Positions 6,766 through 12,217 of a DNA stretch of 12,343 nt are shown here, piece by piece. Position 1 is the stretch's first letter. Each line of letters starts with the position of its first letter. This DNA comes from Rhodococcoides fascians A25f. GTDB taxonomy: Bacteria; Actinomycetota; Actinomycetes; Mycobacteriales; Mycobacteriaceae. The position numbers were made by a program, and so were the translations under genes. The DNA lies in assembly GCF_000760935.2 (NCBI RefSeq), contig NZ_CP049746.1:1-12343 (forward strand). Direction: 5' to 3'. A model generated the notes under the pieces. That model was not told the origin of the DNA, ran no database searches, and saw nothing but the letters and a program-made list of their open reading frames with translations.

Positions 6766-7077
6766 TTACCCGACCCTCCTGCGCAGGGACGCAGCCACTT
6801 GATCGACGGTCGGAAGGCCGGCTGCGCCGGCTTCGGTCCGGTAGATGCGGCACGCGAGTTCGGTGAGCTGAACCGCATCGTCGAAGGCGTCGACGCCGTC
6901 GACGAGGATGGTGGGTGAGCCGGCGAACGCAGACCCGGCAGCCTCGGCGGCCGAGGTGATCGGCCGGAACTCGATCTTTATGTCCGGGAGCCCGATCGCG
7001 GTAGCCGCCTCGCGGACTCGGTCGGCCGCTTCTCTCCAGTTCGGGCAATCGTCGAAATACAGGATCTCCACCTTCAT
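6766..7077 (-). CDS. Thioredoxin-fold protein of the DF-family (seleno)protein type, 103 aa
   Basis: ATG at 7077-7075 starts a protein of full length for small thioredoxin-fold relatives. MKVEILYFDDCPNWREAADR gives the first beta strand and a CPxW active-site loop with one Cys (C11), SPTILVDGVDAFDD gives the cis-Pro strand, and ELACRIYRT supplies a second Cys (C76). The DxCPNW and CRxYRT signatures match what I recall of the DF-family (seleno)proteins, often found near mercury or other metal genes. A redox or thiol-transfer role is inferred, not shown. It is divergent from the DUF6153-like gene and shares the 123-bp intergenic region containing a CsoR-type operator, so copper control is plausible. 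No clear ribosome-binding site is present. Confidence 0.75.
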   Translation of the reverse strand: MKVEILYFDDCPNWREAADRVREAATAIGLPDIKIEFRPITSAAEAAGSAFAGSPTILVDGVDAFDDAVQLTELACRIYRTEAGAAGLPTVDQVAASLRRRVG

Positions 7078-7164
7078 GGAGACGAGTGTGCCCCTCGCGG
7101 GTCCGGATGAGCCGCGATCACGTTGTGGCCACGGCCGGCAGGATCTGCACTCGGGCCGGCGGTG

Positions 7165-7200
7165 ATACCCGTAGGGGGTATGTCTTGGTACGGTGGCAAC
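7165..7200. promoter_or_regulatory. CsoR-type operator with a leaderless promoter for the + strand copper genes
   Basis: ATACCCGTAGGGGGTAT (7165-7181) is a 6-5-6 inverted repeat, ATACCC/GGGTAT, of the kind bound by CsoR copper-sensing repressors. It differs at one base from the core of the site at 10669-10693. A -10-like TACGGT (7189-7194) lies 6 nt before the GTG at 7201, so the mRNA is probably leaderless and the operator covers the -35 and spacer region. The site may also act on the divergent gene at 7077. Confidence 0.72.
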
Positions 7201-7629
7201 GTGTCTGACGGTGCTCGGCGACGATCGTCGGCGGCGTCTGCGTTCTCGGTGCTGCGGACGGTGCTGATCGCGCTCGGCGTGGTGCTGATGCACACGACCC
7301 TGCCCGTCCCCACCGCCGCGGCCCATGACGCGATGCCCGCACCGGGGCCGGTGAGCAGCGTGGTCGTCCACCACTCTGCTGACACGCCCACCGTCGACGT
7401 CGAGACGGTGGCGGCAGATATGTCGTGCCCGAGCGGTCACGACATGGTGCATCCGTGCATCGGGACGGTCTCGTCCTTCTCTGCGTTGTCGGTGCCGACC
7501 GGCACTGCCGAGCTCATGCCAGTACTCGACAACGCGTCCGGCCGTGTTGTCGCGATCGTGGCTCGGGCAGGTCGTGCTCCCCCGTGGGCGGTGTACTCGC
7601 TGGACAAGTCGGTATTTCTTCGGGTGTGA
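7201..7629 (+). CDS. DUF6153-like secreted or membrane-anchored protein, 142 aa
   Basis: I place the start at GTG 7201 because a -10-like TACGGT lies just upstream and the CsoR-type operator at 7165-7181 would otherwise fall inside the gene. Residues 5-9 are basic, 15-31 are a hydrophobic signal or anchor helix (FSVLRTVLIALGVVLMH), and a possible AxA cleavage region lies near 39-41. The exported part has His57/His58 and a CPSGHDMVHPC motif (C76, H80, H84, C86), a likely metal or redox site. It ends RAPPWAVYSLDKSVFLRV, typical of DUF6153 as I recall it. The DUF305 lipoprotein follows 84 bp downstream, so the two probably share copper-induced expression. The biochemical role is unknown. Confidence 0.75.
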   Translation: MSDGARRRSSAASAFSVLRTVLIALGVVLMHTTLPVPTAAAHDAMPAPGPVSSVVVHHSADTPTVDVETVAADMSCPSGHDMVHPCIGTVSSFSALSVPTGTAELMPVLDNASGRVVAIVARAGRAPPWAVYSLDKSVFLRV

Positions 7630-7713
7630 CGGGGAGTCCGGGGCCATGGCGCTCCGGCGGATCGCACGCAGATCCACCTCGTCCTTCGTTCGACACACCT
7701 CAGGAGTACTTCC

Positions 7714-8349
7714 ATGCGTATCAACAGAAAAACGACCACTGTCCTCGCTGCCGCGGCGTTCGGCATTACCCTCCTCGCAGGGTGTGGCGACGACGGATCG
7801 GGCACGTCGATGGAGGGCCACTCGATGGGCTCGTCCACCTCGATGGAGTCCTCGTCGGCGCAGTCCGCGGATCCCGCCGCGAACTTCACCGACGCCGATG
7901 TCATGTTCGCGTCGATGATGTATCCCCATCACGCGCAGGCCGTCGAGATGGCCACCATGGTCGACGGGCGCACGACGAACCCGGAGATCGTCGCCCTGGC
8001 AGGGGAGATCGCCGCCGCCCAGAAACCCGAGATGGAGCAGTTGACGTCGTGGTTGGCGGCGTGGGGTCAGCCGGCGCCGTCGTCGGACGCGAGTTCGATG
8101 GACGGTATGGATCACGGATCGGGCAGCGGGATGATGACCGCACAGGACATGGACTCGCTGATGGCCGCGTCGGGTGCTGACTTCGACCGGCAGTGGCTGA
8201 CGATGATGATCGCCCACCACCAGGGCGCGGTCACGATGGCGGAGAAGGAGATCGCCGACGGCTCCAACACGGACGCGGTCGCGATGGCCCGCACCATCGT
8301 CGAGACGCAGAACTCGGAGATCTCTCGCATGCAGCAGCTCCTGGGCTGA
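7714..8349 (+). CDS. DUF305-family lipoprotein, probable extracytoplasmic copper binder, 211 aa
   Basis: ATG at 7714 follows AGGAG 8 nt upstream. Residues 1-24 are a lipoprotein signal with lipobox LAGC (C24), so the mature protein should be lipid-anchored outside the membrane. A Ser/Met-rich linker follows (25-55). Two DUF305 half-repeats then carry MMYPHHAQAVEMA (HH at 72-73) and MMIAHHQGAVTMAEKE (HH at 168-169), separated by a Met/His/Ser-rich segment (127-146). DUF305 proteins are commonly linked to copper-resistance loci. The paired His and abundant Met suggest copper capture near the membrane, upstream of or alongside export by the ATPase. It is the last gene of the + strand unit and is followed by two hairpins. 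Confidence 0.88.
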   Translation: MRINRKTTTVLAAAAFGITLLAGCGDDGSGTSMEGHSMGSSTSMESSSAQSADPAANFTDADVMFASMMYPHHAQAVEMATMVDGRTTNPEIVALAGEIAAAQKPEMEQLTSWLAAWGQPAPSSDASSMDGMDHGSGSGMMTAQDMDSLMAASGADFDRQWLTMMIAHHQGAVTMAEKEIADGSNTDAVAMARTIVETQNSEISRMQQLLG

Positions 8350-8352
8350 CCG

Positions 8353-8386
8353 AGAACCCGGCCGGACCCGCTGCCGCGCGGGTTCT
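8353..8386 (+). terminator. Hairpin directly after the DUF305 gene
   Basis: AGAACCCG (8353-8360) and CGGGTTCT (8379-8386) form an 8-bp stem with an 18-nt GC-rich loop, 4 bp after the stop. It is probably an auxiliary terminator for the + strand transcript. Confidence 0.5.
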
Positions 8387-8396
8387 GCTCGACGAA

Positions 8397-8436
8397 CGAT
8401 GCAGCCCCGCCACGATGTCGGTGCGGGGCTGCATCG
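8397..8436. terminator. Bidirectional terminator between the DUF305 gene and copB
   Basis: A perfect 14-bp inverted repeat, CGATGCAGCCCCGC (8397-8410) and GCGGGGCTGCATCG (8423-8436), with a 12-nt loop, sits between two convergent genes ending at 8349 (+) and 8454 (-). Position and symmetry indicate termination in both directions. Confidence 0.8.
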
Positions 8437-8453
8437 TGCCGGAGGGGCGCAGG

Positions 8454-10553
8454 TCAGTCCTGCGGGGTGCCCGAGCCGGGCCGGAGGTCGAGTCGGCGGA
8501 GCAGTTGGGCGTTGGCGGCGACGATGATCGTCGACAGGGACATCAGTATCGCTCCCACCGACATCGGCAGCACGAATCCGATCGGAGCGAGCACGCCGGC
8601 GGCCAGCGGCACGGAGAGCAGGTTGTATCCGGCGGCCCACCAGAGGTTCTGCTTCATCTTCCGGTACGCAGCGCGGGAGAGGTCGACGACCGACAGTACC
8701 GAGCGGGGGTCGTCGCTGGCGAGGATCACCCCGGCGGAGGCGATCGCGACATCCGTGCCGGCTCCGATGGCGATGCCGACGTCGGCGCGGGCGAGGGCGG
8801 GGGCGTCGTTGACACCGTCACCGACCATGGCGACCTTCCTGCCCTCGTCCTGAAGGTCCGCCACCCGCTGCGCTTTGTCCTCGGGGCGCACCCCGGCGAA
8901 GTAGCGGTCGATACCCAGCTCACCGGCGACCGATGCGGCGACTGCGTCGGCGTCGCCGGTGATCATGACCACCTGCACCCCACGGGCGTGTAGATCGGCC
9001 ACCGCGGCGCGGGACTCGGGTCGGATCTCGTCGGCCAGTTTCAGTGCTCCGATCACGGCGGCGTCGGCGACGACATGCAAGATGATGGCCCCGTCCCGCC
9101 GCCACCGATCGGCCGCGTCGAGCTCGGAGCGGTGCTCCTGCTCGAGCATCGCCGGACCACCCACCCGGACGGCGGCGTCGCCGTCGACGACCGCGGACAC
9201 CCCGACTGCAGGGGAGGACCGGAAGTCCTGTGCAGACGGGATATCGAGTCGGCGGCTCTCGGCGGCGGCGACGATCGCGCGTGCCAACGGGTGCTCGGAG
9301 TCCGCTTCCGCGGCGGCCGCCAGCGCCAGAACCTCCTCGACGGTGCGTCCGTCGACGGCCTCGACGTCGGTGACGGCGGGTTCGCCGCGGGTGAGGGTGC
9401 CGGTCTTGTCGAACAGGACGGTGTCGACGGTGCGCATCGACTCCAACGCGAGGCGGTCCTTGATCAGTACGCCGCCGCGGGCGGCGCGTTCGGTCGCGAT
9501 GGACACCACCAGCGGAATTGCCAGGCCCAGCGCGTGGGGGCAGGCGATGACCAGGACGGTGATCGTGCGCACGACCGCATCGTCGGGGGACCCGAGGAGA
9601 GTCCAGGCGGCGGCGGTGAGGACGGCGGCACCGAGGGCGAACCAGAACAGCCACGCCGCGGCGATGTCCGCGATCCGCTGGGCCCGCGAGGTCGAGTTCT
9701 GCGCGTCGCTGACCAGGCGGCGGATCCCGGCGAGGGTGGTGTCCTCGCCGATGGCGGACACCCGCACGCGGATTCCTGAATCGGTGGCGACGGTGCCGGC
9801 GACGACGGTGTCCCCGTCGCTGCGGCGCACGGTGCGGGACTCGCCGGTAATCATCGACTCGTCCATGCTCGCCGCCCCGGAGACGACGACACCGTCGGCA
9901 GGGACCCGGCCGCCGGGGCGCACGACCACCACGTCCTCGATCTGCAGTTGCGCCGGATCCACGGCGGTCACGTCACCGTCGGCGTCGACCCGCTCGGCGG
10001 TGTCGGGCAGCAACGCGGCCAGGGAGTCCAGTGCCGACGTCGTCTGTGCGAGCGAGCGCATCTCGATCCAGTGCCCCAGCAGCATGATCACGATCAGCAG
10101 TGCCAGCTCCCACCAGAAGTCGAGCTGATGGTCGAGCAGTCCGACACTCGCGCCCAGCGACGAGACGAAAGCGACGGTGATCGCCAGCGCGATGAGCAGC
10201 ATCATTCCCGGTGTACGGCTGCGGATCTCGCCGACCGCGCCCGTGAGGAACGGGGAGCCGCCCCACACGAACATGACCGTGCCCAGCATGGGAGACACCC
10301 ACCCGATCCAGGAGCTGTCCGGCAACGAGTACCCGAGGATCATCGCGAACATGTCCGACGCTGCGATCACCGGAACCGCCAGGACGGCCATCACCCAGAA
10401 CAACCTGCGGAACTGGGCTGCATGATCGCCGTGGCCGCCGTGGCCGCCGTGGCCGCCGTGGCCGCCGTGGCCGCCGTGGCCGCCGGCCATGCCGTGATGG
10501 TCGTGATCGTGCGAAGTGTCCGTCCGAACGGTGGTCGGTGATGACTCGATCAT
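8454..10553 (-). CDS. copB: CopB-type copper-exporting P1B ATPase (CPH subclass), 699 aa
   Basis: ATG at 10553-10551 follows GAGGAG about 5 nt upstream. The cytoplasmic N-terminus is His-rich (DHDHH at 16-20, then six GGH repeats) and has no CxxC heavy-metal domain. About eight membrane helices are predicted (near 50-75, 84-105, 115-138, 147-163, 300-320, 328-352, 638-656, 660-680). Key motifs: TGES 236-239, CPH 338-340 in TM6, phosphorylated D382 in DKTGT, HP 421-422, TGD 532-534, GDGVND 578-583, and YN (643-644) and MSxST (671-675) in TM7/TM8. The CPH motif and His-rich N-terminus place it in the P1B-3 (CopB) group, usually assigned to Cu(II)/Cu(I)/Ag export. It is the main cargo of the element and is controlled by the operator at 10669. 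Confidence 0.93.
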   Translation of the reverse strand: MIESSPTTVRTDTSHDHDHHGMAGGHGGHGGHGGHGGHGGHGDHAAQFRRLFWVMAVLAVPVIAASDMFAMILGYSLPDSSWIGWVSPMLGTVMFVWGGSPFLTGAVGEIRSRTPGMMLLIALAITVAFVSSLGASVGLLDHQLDFWWELALLIVIMLLGHWIEMRSLAQTTSALDSLAALLPDTAERVDADGDVTAVDPAQLQIEDVVVVRPGGRVPADGVVVSGAASMDESMITGESRTVRRSDGDTVVAGTVATDSGIRVRVSAIGEDTTLAGIRRLVSDAQNSTSRAQRIADIAAAWLFWFALGAAVLTAAAWTLLGSPDDAVVRTITVLVIACPHALGLAIPLVVSIATERAARGGVLIKDRLALESMRTVDTVLFDKTGTLTRGEPAVTDVEAVDGRTVEEVLALAAAAEADSEHPLARAIVAAAESRRLDIPSAQDFRSSPAVGVSAVVDGDAAVRVGGPAMLEQEHRSELDAADRWRRDGAIILHVVADAAVIGALKLADEIRPESRAAVADLHARGVQVVMITGDADAVAASVAGELGIDRYFAGVRPEDKAQRVADLQDEGRKVAMVGDGVNDAPALARADVGIAIGAGTDVAIASAGVILASDDPRSVLSVVDLSRAAYRKMKQNLWWAAGYNLLSVPLAAGVLAPIGFVLPMSVGAILMSLSTIIVAANAQLLRRLDLRPGSGTPQD
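10431..10484 (-). repeat. Six perfect 9-bp tandem repeats encoding the CopB His-Gly repeat
   Basis: The unit GTGGCCGCC (+ strand) is repeated six times without error, giving six GGH triplets in the ATPase N-terminus (residues 24-41). The unit length is a multiple of three, so slippage would change the number of histidines without breaking the frame. Confidence 0.9.
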
Positions 10554-10668
10554 GTCAACTCCTCGATCTCGAATGTGGTGCTGTGCAATGACTTGGTCGG
10601 TCGGCGTGCCCGGAAGTGCTGCGGTCCTACCGCATCTCTGCTGTCGGCTACCAGCCGTGTCCGGCTTC

Positions 10669-10693
10669 CTACATACCCCTAGGGGGTATGTAG
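10669..10693 (-). promoter_or_regulatory. CsoR-type operator and promoter region of copB
   Basis: Arms CTACATACCCC (10669-10679) and GGGGTATGTAG (10683-10693) form a perfect 11-bp palindrome around TAG. The core ATACCC(C/G)TAGGGGGTAT is shared with 7165-7181. On the - strand a -10-like TATGGT (10704-10699) lies just upstream, so transcription would start at the edge of the operator, where a bound repressor would block it. The resulting 5' leader before the ATG at 10553 is about 140 nt; I see no gene in it. Confidence 0.78.
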
Positions 10694-10755
10694 ATCAGAC
10701 CATACGCCCCTCGGTCGGCTGCGGGAAGGTGCGTCGTCTCACTCGGACTCGATTC

Positions 10756-10799
10756 CTGCACGCACCGGATCGTGCAGCCGATGCAATTCCGAACCCTTC
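10756..10799. repeat. Right end of the element: candidate recombinase-binding repeats
   Basis: CTGCACG (10756-10762) and CGTGCAG (10771-10777) form a 7-bp inverted repeat 22 bp from the right junction. AACCCT (10792-10797) is the inverse of AGGGTT found near the left end. The last bases before the restored ArdC frame are TC (10798-10799). These are plausible recombinase contact sites; their role is inferred. Confidence 0.4.
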
Positions 10800-11564
10800 T
10801 TCAACAACGTCCTCTTGATCCTCAGCCAGAAACCAGAGGCTACGCAGGTTGCCGGATTCCGTGCCTGGCAGCAACGCGGACGGCAGGTTCGCAAGGGCGA
10901 GAAAGCGATCCGGATCTACGGCTACAGCTCCCGCACCGTCACCGAGACCGACCCCGACACCGGCGACGAAGAAACCCGCAAGGTGCCCACGTTCCCGATT
11001 CTGTCGGTGTTCGACCACTCCCAAACCGACCCGATCGAAGGACACCCCCAGCCCGAGAAAATCGCCCAGCTCCTCACCGGTGCCGATCCGGACGCGATCT
11101 ACGACCGCGTGGCAGCGATCATGACCGGTCGCGGATGGACCGTCACCCGCGAGGCGATCACCAGCAGCGCGAACGGCTACACCACCACCGACGGCTCACA
11201 CCGGATCGTCGTCGACGCAGCCCTCGAACCCGCAGCGGCCGCGAAAACGATGATCCACGAGGCAGCGCACGCGATCATGCACGCACCCGAACTCATCGGA
11301 CCCGAAGCCCGAAAGGACCTGCACCGCGGCCGCATGGAAGTCGAAGCCGAATCCGTCGCCTACGTCCTGGCCGGGATGCTCGGACTCGACACCAGCGCCT
11401 ACAGCGTCGGCTACATCGCCGGATGGGCAGCAGGAGACCTCAAGCAGGTCACCGCCACCGCGAAAGCAGTGCTGACCGCCGTCCACGAGTTGGCCGACGC
11501 CCTCGATCCTGCCGCCGCCGAGTCGGACGACGGCGAGGGCACCGGGACCGGGCAAGCCGCATAG
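10800..11564 (+). pseudogene. 3' fragment of the ArdC-type gene: end of the N-terminal domain plus HExxH metallopeptidase domain
   Basis: From TTC at 10800 the frame reads FNNVLLILSQKPEATQVAGF, then RAWQQRGRQVRKGEKAIRIY, the conserved end of the ArdC N-terminal domain (W...RGRQVRKGEKAI). The C-terminal part has a zinc-peptidase motif MIHEAAHAIMH with a downstream Glu-rich helix (RMEVEAESVAYVLAGMLG), as in ImmA/IrrE-like peptidases. The stop is TAG 11562-11564. The 5' part (3035-3196) lies 7.6 kb away, and together they encode 308 aa. A TTG at 10815 could start a 249-residue product lacking most of the N-terminal domain, but no ribosome-binding site is evident. Codon use is intact and no further mutations are visible, which suggests recent disruption. 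Confidence 0.9.
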
Positions 11565-11579
11565 GTGCACAGGGAGGTT

Positions 11580-11605
11580 CGCCGGCCGAAATGTTCCGGC
11601 CGGCG
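11580..11605 (+). terminator. Hairpin terminator after the ArdC-type gene
   Basis: CGCCGGCCG (11580-11588) and CGGCCGGCG (11597-11605) form a perfect 9-bp stem with an 8-nt loop, 16 bp after the stop codon and directly before leader repeat 3. As at the first leader repeat, a terminator precedes the leader, so the gene behind it needs its own promoter. Confidence 0.65.
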
Positions 11606-11610
11606 GATCA

Positions 11611-11890
11611 GGCCACCTGCGGTGTCCACCGAATCGAGCTCCGCTGCGCTCCGCACCGTGGAAGAGCGAAGACGTTTTTTCACAGCGGTTCTGGCTCCCG
11701 GCGAGCATTCATCACCCGTGCCCGCCGCCTCAACCCCTCGCTCCGCTGCGCTACGACCGAAGGCTCCGAACACTTTTCGTAGAGCAGTCGCTGCGCTCCC
11801 ACGAAAACTGTCCGGCCGCGGGGTTGCCCCGTCGTCCCCGTGCGCTGCCTTCTCTCCTCACGCCAGAAACGGCGAAAAAACGTGGGGGAG
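11611..11890 (+). repeat. Leader repeat, copy 3, upstream of the 78-aa gene
   Basis: The block closely matches copy 2, especially from 11692 to about 11868, and shares the 5' box with both other copies (11611-11653, two bases shorter). TCCGCTGCGCTCC-type motifs lie at 11640-11652, 11742-11754 and 11787-11799. Hairpin I pairs ACACTTTTCGT (11770-11780) with ACGAAAACTGT (11801-11811); the left part of its 20-nt loop differs from copy 2 while the stem is identical. CGGGG/CCCCG (11819-11831) and hairpin II CGCC/GGCG (11861-11864, 11871-11874) followed by an A-tract are also present. It ends about 45 bp before the ATG at 11936. Frames running through it show no coding signature. Confidence 0.85.
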
Positions 11891-11935
11891 GACGCAAGAC
11901 CGACCCGGCACGAGTTCCGAAGGGCAGCAACAGTT

Positions 11936-12172
11936 ATGACCGAGACCACGAACACCGAGACCGCTACCTGCATCGCGGACGGACCCGACTGCACCGGCGA
12001 CGTCGAATACCGGGACGCACTGTCCGGAACCGGAGTAGCGCACCCGAGATGCGACAAGCACTGGCAAGACCGGCTCGGCCTCGAGGACGACCTCCGACGC
12101 CGCTACCCGGCCCACGCACCCGCCGACTTCGACCCCACCTACGCAGGGGAGCGGTGGGACGAGGACTACTGA
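11936..12172 (+). CDS. Small Cys/His-containing hypothetical protein, 78 aa
   Basis: ATG at 11936 follows a weak AAGGGCAGC about 11 nt upstream and the frame ends at TGA 12170-12172. The N-terminus is Thr-rich (MTETTNTETATC). C12, C18, then PRC and HW in VAHPRCDKHWQDRLGLEDDL could form a small zinc-binding site, and the C-terminus is acidic and aromatic (RRYPAHAPADFDPTYAGERW, then DEDY). I recall similar short proteins in actinobacterial plasmids and phages without an assigned function. It sits directly behind leader repeat 3, with the next gene 45 bp downstream, so the two may be co-transcribed. A highly acidic small protein next to an antirestriction gene could be a DNA mimic or anti-defence factor; that is speculation. 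Confidence 0.75.
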   Translation: MTETTNTETATCIADGPDCTGDVEYRDALSGTGVAHPRCDKHWQDRLGLEDDLRRRYPAHAPADFDPTYAGERWDEDY

Positions 12173-12217
12173 TCCGCCACGCCCACCACCGATCGACCAG
12201 ACAGAGGAGCAAAAGTC

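Larger units (their letters stand above)
3197..10799. mobile_element. About 7.6-kb tyrosine-recombinase element carrying copper-resistance genes, inserted in the ArdC-type gene
   Basis: Boundaries come from the interrupted gene: joining 3196 to 10800 restores one 308-codon reading frame across ...FHSYS|FNNVLLI.... The element holds a recombinase/XRE/zinc-ribbon recombinase-like trio at its left end and a copper island on the right. No target duplication is visible at the junctions, which fits recombinase-mediated insertion rather than a DDE transposase. An AGGGTT sequence lies near each end in inverted orientation (3204-3209 and, on the - strand, about 10797-10792), but at different distances from the junction (7 and 2 bases). 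The three-gene, tyrosine-recombinase layout is reminiscent of Tn554-type and recombinase-in-trio elements; I do not claim membership. Exact ends could be off by a few bases. Confidence 0.8.

Noticed and set aside
7078..8640. N-terminal extension of the thioredoxin-fold reading frame to a 624-aa protein
   Set aside because: It is antisense to the DUF6153-like and DUF305 genes and Arg/His-rich. The family-like protein begins at ATG 7077.
8959..10128. 389-aa + strand open frame antisense to copB
   Set aside because: Ser/Thr/Arg/Ala-rich shadow of a gene with every P-type ATPase motif in place on the - strand.
10431..10484. Tandem repeats as a CRISPR array
   Set aside because: The units are 9 bp with no spacers and lie in frame within the CopB N-terminus.
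3190..10805. Direct target-site duplication flanking the element
   Set aside because: Bases on each side of the junctions (TACAGC on the left, TTCAAC on the right) do not match, and the gene rejoins without extra bases.
250..11890. Leader repeats as copies of an insertion sequence or MITE
   Set aside because: I found no terminal inverted repeats or target duplications around the blocks, and each copy ends at a fixed distance before a start codon. Not fully excluded without more copies.
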